The notes beneath the pieces were generated by a model. That model was not told where the DNA came from and made no database searches. It saw nothing but the letters and a program-made list of their open reading frames with translations. From Clostridium sp. (GTDB lineage Bacteria; Bacillota; Clostridia; Lachnospirales; Lachnospiraceae), in the NCBI GenBank assembly GCA_023664325.1, contig JAMPFS010000006.1:1-64000 (forward strand): a DNA stretch of 64,000 nt, written 5' to 3'. Every line of letters begins with the position of its first letter. Position 1 is the stretch's first letter. Made by a program: the position numbers and the translations under genes. This document shows, piece after piece, positions 1 to 8,187 of the stretch.

Positions 1-38
1 TGGTACATAAGGTGCCAAAATACGGCACCTAAGTACCA
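1..38. other. Nested hairpin at the window edge
   Basis: Two nested inverted repeats are visible: TGGTAC (1-6) with GTACCA (33-38), and inside it AGGTGCC (10-16) with GGCACCT (24-30). No T-run follows, so it is not an obvious terminator. It may be part of a longer element cut by the window edge. Confidence 0.4.
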
Positions 39-73
39 ACGGCTCCAAAGCACCTTGTTTATGATATTATCTA

Positions 74-119
74 TTTTGCACAACTGGATTTTGGAAACCG
101 AGAGTTTTGCAATTGTCTA
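74..119 (+). repeat. Palindromic 5'-leader element, copy D (half element)
   Basis: The right part GAGTTTTGCAATTGTCTA (102-119) matches the right arms of the copies at 10050-10118 and 52597-52658. The inner part CACAACTgGA (79-88) matches CACAACTAGA in the 52.6 kb copy. The matching left arm is missing. It ends 32 nt before the panC start codon. Confidence 0.6.
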
Positions 120-150
120 AACCGAAAAAATAAAAAAGGAGAGAATGGGT

Positions 151-993
151 ATGGAAATTTTAGGTTCGGTGAAAGAGACAAGGGAACAGGTGAAGGAGTG
201 GAAAAAACAGGGATTATTGGTGGGACTTGTTCCGACTATGGGTTACCTGCATGAAGGGCATAAAAGCCTGATTGACCGTGCGAGAAAGGAAAATGACAGG
301 GTGGCAGTCAGCATTTTTGTCAACCCGATGCAGTTTGGCCCAAATGAGGATTTTGATGCGTATCCAAGAGATTTGGAGCGGGATTCCAAAATCTGTGAGG
401 CAGGCGGGGTGGATCTCATTTTCCATCCGCAAGTAGAGGAAATGTATGGAGCGGATTTTCACGGTTTTGTCGATATGACCGTGCTGCCGGAAAAACTCTG
501 TGGCGCCAGCCGTCCGGTACATTTTAAGGGCGTGCAGACGGTTGTCACAAAATTGTTTCATATCATTCCGGCAGACCGGGCTTATTTTGGACAGAAGGAT
601 GCGCAGCAGCTTGCCATTATCCGCCGTATGGTGATTGACCTTAATTTTGATATTGAGATTATCGGCTGCCCGATTATCCGGGAGGAGGACGGTCTGGCAA
701 AGAGTTCCAGAAATACCTATTTATCAGAGGAGGAGCGGAAACAGGCGGTTATTTTGAACCAGTCTTTGGAGGAGGCTATGCAGGCGATCCGGGCAGGGGA
801 GAAGGATGCTTTGAAGGTAAAGGAAATTATCATAAAGAAACTGAATACCTGTCCGCTTGCAAGAATTGATTATGTGGAGGTTGTAAGTTTTGACAATATC
901 CAGCCGATTGAGCGGATAGAAGGGGCAGTGCTGATTGCGATTGCCGTATATATCGGCACCACACGATTGATTGATAACCGGATTATAATGTAG
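151..993 (+). CDS. panC: Pantothenate synthetase (pantoate--beta-alanine ligase)
   Basis: Joins D-pantoate and beta-alanine with ATP to make pantothenate, in the cytoplasm. The family signatures are all present: PTMGYLHEGH near residue 28 (ATP-binding HIGH-like motif), FVNPMQFGPNED near 56, FGQKDAQQ near 147 and the KSSRN loop near 187. The length of 280 residues is normal. I chose the ATG at 151 because the AGGAG at 137-141 lies too close to the alternative ATG at 145. The gene is followed directly by panD, whose product makes the beta-alanine substrate; panB is not in view and may lie upstream. A palindromic leader repeat ends 32 nt before this start. Confidence 0.97.
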   Translation: MEILGSVKETREQVKEWKKQGLLVGLVPTMGYLHEGHKSLIDRARKENDRVAVSIFVNPMQFGPNEDFDAYPRDLERDSKICEAGGVDLIFHPQVEEMYGADFHGFVDMTVLPEKLCGASRPVHFKGVQTVVTKLFHIIPADRAYFGQKDAQQLAIIRRMVIDLNFDIEIIGCPIIREEDGLAKSSRNTYLSEEERKQAVILNQSLEEAMQAIRAGEKDALKVKEIIIKKLNTCPLARIDYVEVVSFDNIQPIERIEGAVLIAIAVYIGTTRLIDNRIIM

Positions 994-1058
994 AGGTGGC
1001 ATATGGATTTTGAAGAGATAAAATTTATGATTTATAAGATATGAGGAGGGGAAGAAAT

Positions 1059-1451
1059 ATGTTTGTGAATATGCTGAAAGGGAAAATTCATCGGGCAGTC
1101 GTCAAACAGGCAGAGTTAAATTATGTCGGGAGCATTACGGTAGATCCCGTATTGATGGAGGCTGCCGGTATTTTAGAATATGAATATGTGCAGATTGTGG
1201 ATGTTGAGAACGGCAACCGTTTTGAGACATATACGATAGCCGGGGAACCGGACAGCGGAATGATCTGCTTAAATGGCGCAGCGGCAAGACAGGTGGCAGT
1301 CGGAGACCATATTATCATTATGTCCTATGCACAGATGACACCGGAGGAGGCAAAGGAGCATAAACCGCATGTGGTATTTGTGGATGAGGCCAATCAGATT
1401 TGCCAGGTTTCCCGTTATGAGAAATATGGGCAGCTGAGTCCGGGAACTTGA
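1059..1451 (+). CDS. panD: Aspartate 1-decarboxylase precursor
   Basis: Pyruvoyl enzyme that makes beta-alanine from aspartate for pantothenate synthesis. The proenzyme self-cleaves between Gly24 and Ser25; both residues are present in YVGSIT when translation starts at the ATG at 1059, and the proton-donor Tyr58 and Thr57 are also at their textbook positions. This numbering and the GAGGAGGGG ribosome-binding site at 1044-1051 support this start over an upstream ATG at 1041, which would sit before the binding site. The length is 130 residues, close to the usual 127. A 13-codon reading frame (1003-1044) lies between panC and panD and looks incidental. Confidence 0.97.
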   Translation: MFVNMLKGKIHRAVVKQAELNYVGSITVDPVLMEAAGILEYEYVQIVDVENGNRFETYTIAGEPDSGMICLNGAAARQVAVGDHIIIMSYAQMTPEEAKEHKPHVVFVDEANQICQVSRYEKYGQLSPGT

Positions 1452-1475
1452 AATTGCATGGTGATGCAGTTATAA

Positions 1476-1523
1476 TATGATAAGGTGATTGCGTAATTCG
1501 AGTTTTGCAATCACCTTATCATA
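1476..1523. repeat. Palindromic 5'-leader element, copy A
   Basis: A perfect 17-bp inverted repeat: TATGATAAGGTGATTGC (1476-1492) and its complement (1507-1523) around a 14-nt loop. The right side contains GAGTTTTGCAATCACCTT, which matches the reverse complement of the left arm of the 52.6 kb copy. No T-run follows, so it is not a clear terminator. It ends 22 nt before the next start codon. Confidence 0.7.
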
Positions 1524-1544
1524 CATACTGAGGAGGAGAAAGAA

Positions 1545-2372
1545 ATGCAGTTAAAACAGCCAGGAGAACCATCAAATGGAAATTTGAATTATGGGCAGGG
1601 AAATCCGGAACATACCGGCAATGGATTGGATGAAAGCCTGCCGGAAGATGATTTTATGAATCAGTTTGAGGAACCGGCTTATGTGAGCAGTATGCCGGAG
1701 CCGAAAAAAAAGGATGGAAAACAGATTGCTGCGCTTGCATTTATTTTGCTGTTATTTGGCGGTATGAGCATATGGTGTCTGCTGTCAGGCGCAAAGGGTC
1801 TTTTTTTGGCAAATACCCATCCTATGGATGAGGCTTTCACCAATTTGATAAAGGGGGATGTGTATGAGGGACAGATTATGTACATATCACCGGAAGTTGG
1901 TGAATTAAAGCATACCATCAATTTTATTCCGGCAGGAACCGAACATTTTTATCTGATGTTTTCAGAAGACGGGGAGCATGTTGTTCCAATCCGGGCTCCC
2001 AAAGACTGGCATAATCAGTATACAGGCGATTCCGTGCAGACGGTTTCCTTACAGGGGCGGGGCATGGTCCGGCAGATGGATTCAGAGGTGAGAAGTGAGT
2101 TTTCCTCATATGTGACGGCATTTGGCGAGGAGGGCATCAAAATGGAGCCGAATCTGTATGTTGATTTGACTTCAAATAAAATCAGCATTTTGCAGATTAT
2201 TGCAGGCATTTTAATGATCATATGTCTTGTTTACTTTACTTTGATTGCGGATAAAGAGGTTGTCACTACGGGGACAGGTTCCTTTAGAAGTCCGGCGGCA
2301 TTTATTGTGTCGGCGCTGGCTTTGGTCGCTGCGGGAATGTTGATTTATGTGATGAATATGGCGGGATTCTAA
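1545..2372 (+). CDS. Uncharacterised membrane protein
   Basis: I do not recognise a family with confidence. The 275-residue protein has a polar, Pro/Glu-rich N-terminus of about 60 residues, a membrane segment near 63-83, a central extracytoplasmic-type domain of about 130 residues and two C-terminal membrane segments near 214-235 and 250-272. The start ATG follows a strong GAGGAGG (1531-1537 region). It lies between panD and coaBC but nothing in it suggests a role in CoA synthesis. A perfect 17-bp palindrome precedes its ribosome-binding site. Its layout resembles the other unknown membrane protein at 23240-24271, but I could not establish homology by eye. Confidence 0.8.
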   Translation: MQLKQPGEPSNGNLNYGQGNPEHTGNGLDESLPEDDFMNQFEEPAYVSSMPEPKKKDGKQIAALAFILLLFGGMSIWCLLSGAKGLFLANTHPMDEAFTNLIKGDVYEGQIMYISPEVGELKHTINFIPAGTEHFYLMFSEDGEHVVPIRAPKDWHNQYTGDSVQTVSLQGRGMVRQMDSEVRSEFSSYVTAFGEEGIKMEPNLYVDLTSNKISILQIIAGILMIICLVYFTLIADKEVVTTGTGSFRSPAAFIVSALALVAAGMLIYVMNMAGF

Positions 2373-2415
2373 TACCACAGGATTCGTGTTTATTATGCCA
2401 GTGAAGGAGTAAAAT

Positions 2416-3627
2416 ATGTTACAGAAAAAGACCGTGGTGCTTGGAGTCACCGGCTCCATAGCGGCTTATAAAATTGCAAATCTGGCAAGCATGCTGGTAA
2501 AATTACATGCGGATGTGCATGTGATTATGACAAAGAATGCCACCCATTTTATCAATCCGATTACGTTTGAAACCCTGACAGGAAATAAATGTCTGGTGGA
2601 TACCTTTGACCGGAATTTTGAGTTTAACGTGGAGCATGTGGCATTAGCGAAAAGGGCAGACCTGTTTATGGTGGCGCCGGCATCTGCCAATGTGATTGGA
2701 AAGATTGCAAACGGGATTGCCGATGATATGCTGACAACTACGATTATGGCATGCAAAGCCCCGAAACTGATTGCTCCTGCCATGAATACGAATATGTTTG
2801 AAAATCCGATTGTACAGGATAACCTGAAGAAATTAGCGGCTTATGGATATGAAATCATAGCGCCGGCAAATGGTTATCTTGCATGCGGGGATACGGGGGC
2901 AGGAAAGCTTCCGTCCGAGGAGCTGCTTTTGGATTATATCAAAAGGCAGCTTTGCCATGTGAAGGATCTGGCAGGTAAAAAAGTGCTTGTAACGGCAGGG
3001 CCGACGAAAGAGGCGATTGACCCGGTGCGTTTTCTCTCGAACCATTCCACCGGAAAAATGGGTTATGCCATTGCAAGGTGCGCAATGGAGCGGGGAGCAG
3101 AGGTTACGCTGGTGACTGGGCCAACGTCTCTTGCAAAGCCGCCATTTGTAAAGGTGGTTCCGGTCATCAGCGCAGCAGATATGTTTGAGGCGGTAAAGGC
3201 AAATATGGATGAGGCAGATTTTATCATTAAAGCAGCGGCGGTTGCCGATTATACCCCGAAAGAGGTGGCGGTGGACAAGATTAAGAAATCGGAAGGGGAA
3301 CTGTCGATTACCCTGTCAAGAACTGTGGATATTTTAAAATATGTGGGAGAACATAGAAGGAAAGGACAGGTCATCTGTGGTTTTGCCATGGAGACAAAGG
3401 ATCTGATTGAAAATGCGGAACGGAAGCTTGCCTCAAAGAAAGTGGATATGATTGTTGCAAACAGTCTGAAAGAAGACGGCGCAGGGTTTGGAACGGATAC
3501 CAATGTGGTTACGCTGATCAAAGCGAATGAGAAGAAGGAACTGCCGATTATGACGAAGGATGCGGTTGCCGATGCAATTCTTGATGAGATGAAGAAATGC
3601 AGCGAAACCGGTATGCAGGATGGATGA
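2416..3627 (+). CDS. coaBC: Bifunctional phosphopantothenoylcysteine decarboxylase / phosphopantothenate--cysteine ligase
   Basis: Carries out two successive steps of CoA synthesis: CTP-dependent coupling of cysteine to 4'-phosphopantothenate (C-terminal CoaB domain) and FMN-dependent decarboxylation (N-terminal CoaC domain). The FMN-binding start GVTGSIAAYK, the active-site His in VEHVAL near residue 74, PAMNTNM near 120 and the Cys loop ACGDTGAGKL near 157 mark CoaC. VTAGPTKEAIDPVR near 193 and KAAAVADYTP near 276 mark CoaB. At 403 residues it is full length. It completes, with panC and panD upstream, a pantothenate-to-CoA gene group and overlaps the possible upstream start of the following HAD gene. 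Confidence 0.97.
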   Translation: MLQKKTVVLGVTGSIAAYKIANLASMLVKLHADVHVIMTKNATHFINPITFETLTGNKCLVDTFDRNFEFNVEHVALAKRADLFMVAPASANVIGKIANGIADDMLTTTIMACKAPKLIAPAMNTNMFENPIVQDNLKKLAAYGYEIIAPANGYLACGDTGAGKLPSEELLLDYIKRQLCHVKDLAGKKVLVTAGPTKEAIDPVRFLSNHSTGKMGYAIARCAMERGAEVTLVTGPTSLAKPPFVKVVPVISAADMFEAVKANMDEADFIIKAAAVADYTPKEVAVDKIKKSEGELSITLSRTVDILKYVGEHRRKGQVICGFAMETKDLIENAERKLASKKVDMIVANSLKEDGAGFGTDTNVVTLIKANEKKELPIMTKDAVADAILDEMKKCSETGMQDG

Positions 3628-3664
3628 GACAAAGCAGCCAAAAGCTCAGAAAGGACTTAGCAAA

Positions 3665-4480
3665 ATGAACAAAAAAGCATTAATCCTGGACATAGACGGA
3701 ACACTTACAAACAGTCAAAAAGAGATTACAGATGCGATGCTTCATGCCTTACTGGATATCCAGAAAAACGGGGCAAAGATTATTATCGCATCCGGCAGGC
3801 CGACACATGGGGTCAAATGGATTGCGGATGCGCTGAAGCTTTCGGAATACGGAGGGTATGTGCTTTGCTTTAACGGGGCGCGTATTACAGATGTGGGAAG
3901 CGGGCAGGTCGTTTATCAGCAGCAATTTCCCAAAGAGTGTATTGCGCCGCTTTATGAATATGCGGTTTCCCATGATATGGGGCTTGTCACCTATGAGGGG
4001 GACAAGGTGATCACAGGCACACGGTTTGATGCGTATATGGAATTTGAGGCAAAGCTCAATCAAATGAAGCTTACCCATGTGGATGATTTTCCGGGCTATG
4101 TGGATTTTGATGTGAATAAATGCCTGTTTACCGCCAGGGAGGAACAGGCGCCGGCATTGGAAAAAGAGCTGGCAAAGGCATATGAAGGGGTACTGAGCAT
4201 TTACCGGTCGGAACCGTTTTTTATCGAGTGTATGCCATTAGGCGTAGATAAGGCGGCATCTTTGAAGCATTTATTTAAGGCGATTGGCGTAAAACGGGAG
4301 GATACCGTGGCATGCGGGGATGGGTTTAACGACATATCCATGATTCAATATGCAGGTGTGGGAGTTGCGATGGCAAATGCGCAGGAAGCGGTGAAGGAAG
4401 CTGCGGATATGGTGACGAAAAAAAGCAATGATGAAGATGGTCTGTTAGAGGTGGTTGCGCGGTATTTTGCAGATGCATGA
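3665..4480 (+). CDS. Cof-type HAD hydrolase (haloacid dehalogenase superfamily, class IIB)
   Basis: A cytoplasmic phosphatase of the Cof family, typically acting on sugar phosphates or other phosphometabolites; the substrate cannot be read from sequence. The nucleophile motif DIDGTL (Asp9 and Asp11) is at the N-terminus, GRP near residue 41 is motif II, and CGDGFNDISM near 214 is the metal-binding motif. The region between is the C2B cap. I chose the ATG at 3665, preceded by AGAAAGGA at 3648-3654; an in-frame ATG at 3620 inside the end of coaBC would add 15 residues that are not family-like. It probably belongs to the coaBC transcript. Confidence 0.9.
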   Translation: MNKKALILDIDGTLTNSQKEITDAMLHALLDIQKNGAKIIIASGRPTHGVKWIADALKLSEYGGYVLCFNGARITDVGSGQVVYQQQFPKECIAPLYEYAVSHDMGLVTYEGDKVITGTRFDAYMEFEAKLNQMKLTHVDDFPGYVDFDVNKCLFTAREEQAPALEKELAKAYEGVLSIYRSEPFFIECMPLGVDKAASLKHLFKAIGVKREDTVACGDGFNDISMIQYAGVGVAMANAQEAVKEAADMVTKKSNDEDGLLEVVARYFADA

Positions 4481-4528
4481 TGCAGGCAGCCGGTTTTTGC
4501 ACCGGTTACAGACGGGAAAGGACAGCCT

Positions 4529-4798
4529 ATGAAAATTCGGAAACACTATTTTGTAAATGGCAGGGTGCAGGGCGTGGGATTCCGCTACCGTGCTTATTAC
4601 ACGGCACAGTCGCTGGGGCTTACCGGATATGCGAGGAATCTGCCGGATGGCAGAGTGGAATTAGAAGTGCAGGGAGAAGCGGAACTGGTCAGAGATTTTC
4701 TGCACCAGGTAGAGAGGGGAAGTTTCATCCATATTGAGGAGATTAAGAGCCGTGACATGGAAGTGGATGTGTCTGACCGCCAATTTTATATGGAGTGA
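4529..4798 (+). CDS. acyP: Acylphosphatase
   Basis: Hydrolyses carboxyl-phosphate bonds in small acyl phosphates. The 89-residue length is standard. Both catalytic residues are in place: Arg19 in GRVQGVGFRYR and Asn37 in GYARNLPDG. The ribosome-binding site is AAAGGA, ten bases before the ATG. It is the last gene of the CoA/HAD run and is followed by a strong terminator at 4831-4877. Confidence 0.95.
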   Translation: MKIRKHYFVNGRVQGVGFRYRAYYTAQSLGLTGYARNLPDGRVELEVQGEAELVRDFLHQVERGSFIHIEEIKSRDMEVDVSDRQFYME

Positions 4799-4830
4799 TA
4801 ACCTAAAGCATATTGGGAAAATATGGATGA

Positions 4831-4877
4831 AAAAAAATCACCGGAGTTTTCAAAACGAGAACTTCGGTGATTTTTTT
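4831..4877 (+). terminator. Rho-independent terminator after acyP
   Basis: Stem AAAATCACCGgAGTTtTC with its complement GAgAACTtCGGTGATTTT, followed by a seven-T run. It closes the panC-to-acyP run. Confidence 0.85.
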
Positions 4878-5015
4878 ATCCATTTTTCCATAACAATTTG
4901 CAAAAAAAGAAAAAACGGGAACTTTTTGATGCCGGAAAGCATCTTTGTATTAGAGGGGTAAAAGCGGTAGGACAGCTATATCTATCTGACAGTGGTGGAA
5001 TGCCATAGGTTAGTG

Positions 5016-5044
5016 TTGACTAACTGGGGGGGGGTAGGTAGTAT
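5016..5044 (+). promoter_or_regulatory. Promoter with a nine-G tract in the spacer
   Basis: TTGACT (5016-5021) and TAGTAT (5039-5044) are 17 bp apart and fit a sigma-A promoter. The spacer contains an uninterrupted run of nine G (5026-5034). The alternative -10, TATACT (5042-5047), would give a 20-bp spacer. The rest of the gap from acyP (4878-5015) shows no gene. Confidence 0.6.
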
Positions 5045-5105
5045 ACTGTCCCTATCCTATTTTTGTTGGGCAAATATGTGATATATATGTGGAAGGAGAA
5101 TATAA

Positions 5106-5993
5106 ATGATGAAAACGCAGTCACGAAAGAAAATCTTACATATTTTTCTGCTGGCATTTTGTATCTGCGCTGTTTTTAAAATGGAAGCAAATGCAGCAGG
5201 TTCCTATCAGGTGACAGAAGAAAAAGGAATGCTTCAGTGCAAATATGACGGACAATTGCAGCTTGAGAAGTATCTGTCGATCAAAAAAACAGGTGACAAG
5301 TATCAGGTGGTGAAGCCCTGTACAACAGGCAGCAAAGTCTATTTCTTTGATTATGCAGGGGATGGAGAGCCGTATACAGGGAATCATTTTGTAAAGATTA
5401 CATACCAAAAGTCTACTGGAACTTACTATTCACAGAAGGGCGTCCTTCAGAAAAATAAGATTGTTGGTGATAAGAAAGAGGGCTATTACTATGTGGATAG
5501 CACCGGGCGCAGGGTAGAAACGAAGGAAATCACGCAGGCTGTAAAGTTTGTCAGGGCGCATACAAAGTCAGGATGGTCTAAGAGTAAAAAATTACAGGCA
5601 TGTTATAAATATCTGTGGAAAAATTACACCTATCAGCGTTTTTACGACACGCCAAAAGCATCTAAGATGTCAGGCTATGCCAACTACATGTTCAAAAATA
5701 AAAAGGGAAACTGTTACCGGTATGCGGCAAGTTTTGCCTGTATCGCAAGGGTGATTGGATATGAGTCCCGTGTGGCATGCGGTTCCGTTTCCAGCACCAG
5801 AGGTGGAATGACGCCGCATGGATGGACGGAAGTCAAAGTGGATGGCAAATGGTATATATGTGATGCGAATATGCAGAAAAACTGGCCGAAGGTTAATTCC
5901 TATATGCGGACAGAAAAAACATATGCATATAGGCATATTTGCAAAAAGCGTTATAAGCTGACAGTAAAAAATGGGAAGGTGTCCTGGAAATGA
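5106..5993 (+). CDS. Secreted transglutaminase-like protein
   Basis: A 295-residue exported protein with a transglutaminase-like core. The N-terminus has a basic stretch, a hydrophobic core (residues 10-24) and a plausible signal peptidase site at the ANA-A near residue 31. A first beta-rich domain of roughly 100 residues with repeat-like Y-Y/K patterns resembles choline-binding-like or SH3-like cell-wall repeats. The catalytic triad is visible: Cys203 in KGNCYRYA, His238 in TPHGWTEV and Asp253 in ICDANM. It may act as a thiol protease or crosslinker at the wall. The stop overlaps the MBOAT start by four bases, so the two are translated together. Two ATGs (5106, 5109) follow GGAAGGAG. Confidence 0.85.
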   Translation: MMKTQSRKKILHIFLLAFCICAVFKMEANAAGSYQVTEEKGMLQCKYDGQLQLEKYLSIKKTGDKYQVVKPCTTGSKVYFFDYAGDGEPYTGNHFVKITYQKSTGTYYSQKGVLQKNKIVGDKKEGYYYVDSTGRRVETKEITQAVKFVRAHTKSGWSKSKKLQACYKYLWKNYTYQRFYDTPKASKMSGYANYMFKNKKGNCYRYAASFACIARVIGYESRVACGSVSSTRGGMTPHGWTEVKVDGKWYICDANMQKNWPKVNSYMRTEKTYAYRHICKKRYKLTVKNGKVSWK

Positions 5994-6688
5994 TATTCAG
6001 TTCGCTTGAATTTTTATGTGTATTTTTACCGGTAACATATCTTTTATATACCGTTTTGCCCGGACAAAAGGCAAAGAACGGATTACTGGTTGTGGTAAGC
6101 CTTTTATTTTATGCATATGGGGAACCTGTTTTTGTGCTGCTCATGCTGTTTAGCGCATGTATGAATTATCTGTCTGCCCTGTGGATTGCGGGAAGCCCAA
6201 AGAGGAAAAAATTTCTGCTGGTATTAAACCTCCTCCTCAATTTTGGGATATTGGGAGTCTATCACGGATTGCTTTTGTTGTTGGAAGAGTACATACCGTT
6301 TGTCAAAAAAATCCCCAAGTGGATTGCGCATGTATACACCCTGTTAGCCGTGTGTGTCGGGTTTGTGGTGTTCCGTGCCGATACGGTTTCCCAGGGAATG
6401 TATTTTATCCGGCAGATGTTTACAGGGTTTGAATTTTCGCCTCAGGCATGGAATCTCGTGTGTCAGCAGATGACACCCTATTTTTTGTGTATGTTTTTGG
6501 TGGCGGTGATCGGGGCAGCGCCGATCAAACCGTTTGCCGATAAGGTGAGGAACGGGATGGACGAGGCAGTATCAAAATGGCAGCCGGTACAGACAGCGCT
6601 GTATGTTCTGTCCTTCTTTTTGCTGGCATGGTGCATGCTCCGTCTGTCAGGGAGTACCTATAATCCGTTTATCTATTTCCGATTTTAG
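5990..6688 (+). CDS. MBOAT O-acyltransferase with an internal in-frame deletion (probably inactive)
   Basis: Both ends match the AlgI/DltB-type membrane-bound O-acyltransferase family: the start (FSSLEFLCVFLPVTYLLY, then LLFYAYGEPVFVLLM) and the end (VGFVVFRADT, then a final NPFIYFRF). The protein is only 232 residues instead of roughly 460-500. After LLNFGILG near residue 87 the sequence jumps directly to VYHGLLLLLEE, which in the family follows the catalytic WHG motif. The middle of about 240 residues, including the active-site His, is therefore missing, yet the reading frame is intact. It overlaps the transglutaminase gene by four bases and precedes its usual DHHW partner. The product is probably catalytically dead. 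Confidence 0.85.
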   Translation: MIFSSLEFLCVFLPVTYLLYTVLPGQKAKNGLLVVVSLLFYAYGEPVFVLLMLFSACMNYLSALWIAGSPKRKKFLLVLNLLLNFGILGVYHGLLLLLEEYIPFVKKIPKWIAHVYTLLAVCVGFVVFRADTVSQGMYFIRQMFTGFEFSPQAWNLVCQQMTPYFLCMFLVAVIGAAPIKPFADKVRNGMDEAVSKWQPVQTALYVLSFFLLAWCMLRLSGSTYNPFIYFRF

Positions 6689-6738
6689 GGTACTGACCGT
6701 GAGGTTTGGCTTTATGAAACAGGTACAGAAGGAACATT

Positions 6739-8187
6739 TTGCGGAACAAAGACGAAAAGAGATGGATGTGTGAGATGAAAAAGATTGGTAATGCTGTTTA
6801 TATAATCATGTGTTTACTGTTGTGTGTCATCCCTTTTGCAGGCATGACAGTCTATTCTACCAATACAACGACAGAGAATAAAAAGCTGGCAGAACTGCCG
6901 GATATCCGGGAGCAGGGATCGTGGAACCGGGAATATCTGCAAGAGCTTGGAACCTATTTCGAGGAGCATTTTGCGTTCCGTCCGCAGCTTGTGACAGCGG
7001 ATTCCGTCATACAGACGAAAATATTTGGCGTGTCCAATATGGATACCGTGCTGGCAGGTAAAAATGGCTGGCTGTATTATACGGCAACCCTGGATGATTA
7101 TCTTTTTGAGAATACCCTTTCAGAAAGAGGCATCCAAAATGTTGCGCACAATATCTCCCTGATACAGCAGTATGTAACGGCTCAGGGTGCGGCATTCGTA
7201 TTAACGGTGGCGCCAAACAAAAATTCCCTGTACCGTGAAAATATGCCTTATTATGCAGGGAAAACCGTCAGTGATACAAAGAATATGACAAGATTGGCAG
7301 CAGAACTTAAGGAGTGTGGGATTTCATATGCTGATTTATTCCAGGCATTTGAGGTGGAGGATGAAATTCTTTACTTAAAAAAAGATTCGCACTGGAATCA
7401 GAAGGGCGCAGTTCTTGCCTATAACACGCTGCTCGATTACCTGGAACAGGAGCATGAAAATTACGAGACCGTAGACAGCCTGCGGACAAAAACGGAATAT
7501 GGGGATTTGAATAAAATGCTGTATCCCTGTGATTTTGAACCGGAATGGAATTACAGCTATCAAAAGGAACCCGTGTACCGTTATGTAACCGATACGGAAA
7601 GTGTGGAGGATGCATGGATTGTGACAAAGAATGAGACGGGGGAGGGAAGCCTTCTCATGTTTCGGGATTCCTTTGGGAATACGCTGCTCCCGCTTATGGC
7701 GGATACCTATCAGGATGCATATTTTTCAAAGGGGCTGCCGTATCATTTGGAAGAATATTGCAGTCTGTATCATCCGCAGACCGTTATTGTGGAAAAAGTC
7801 GAGAGAAATATAGTGGATTTTGCGGAGGAACCGCCAATTGTAACCGGAAGGGCAGTGGAACTGGAGGACAAGGCGGAAAAAGCGGATACCCGGACGGTAT
7901 TGCAGATGCAGGAATCGCAATATGATACATCCTACTGGGAAATCAGCGGTGTTGTGGATGAGGCTTATATGAAAGCGGACACCAATATTTATATTCGGAT
8001 GACCGCAAATGGGGAAACATCCACATATGTTCCCTTTTTTACCACTGTCAGGGATTCGGACTATGGATATCTGCTCTATCTGCCCAAAGCGCAGCTTATG
8101 GCGGATACGCTGCATATTGAAGTGTTGACGGAGACAGACGGGAAACTGCAAAGCGTTGCGGAAAAGGATTTTGATGAGTGGAATTAG
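6739..8187 (+). CDS. DHHW-family (AlgJ/AlgX-like) exported protein
   Basis: A 470-482-residue protein with one N-terminal membrane anchor (IGNAVYIIMCLLLCVIPFAG) and an SGNH-like extracytoplasmic domain of the DHHW family. These proteins pair with MBOAT acyltransferases to O-acetylate surface polysaccharides. Family marks are GKNGWLYY near residue 107, the KKDSHWNQKGA motif near 214 (the D-x-H-W part of the name) and LLMFRDSFGN near 305. The start is uncertain: TTG at 6739 has AGAAGGA before it, while ATGs at 6766 and 6775 lack a good site. Its MBOAT partner just upstream has lost its catalytic centre. Confidence 0.85.
   Translation: MRNKDEKRWMCEMKKIGNAVYIIMCLLLCVIPFAGMTVYSTNTTTENKKLAELPDIREQGSWNREYLQELGTYFEEHFAFRPQLVTADSVIQTKIFGVSNMDTVLAGKNGWLYYTATLDDYLFENTLSERGIQNVAHNISLIQQYVTAQGAAFVLTVAPNKNSLYRENMPYYAGKTVSDTKNMTRLAAELKECGISYADLFQAFEVEDEILYLKKDSHWNQKGAVLAYNTLLDYLEQEHENYETVDSLRTKTEYGDLNKMLYPCDFEPEWNYSYQKEPVYRYVTDTESVEDAWIVTKNETGEGSLLMFRDSFGNTLLPLMADTYQDAYFSKGLPYHLEEYCSLYHPQTVIVEKVERNIVDFAEEPPIVTGRAVELEDKAEKADTRTVLQMQESQYDTSYWEISGVVDEAYMKADTNIYIRMTANGETSTYVPFFTTVRDSDYGYLLYLPKAQLMADTLHIEVLTETDGKLQSVAEKDFDEWN

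Noticed and set aside
1003..1044. 13-codon open frame between panC and panD
   Set aside because: It is very short and ends inside the panD ribosome-binding site. It could be a decayed leader, but nothing supports a product.
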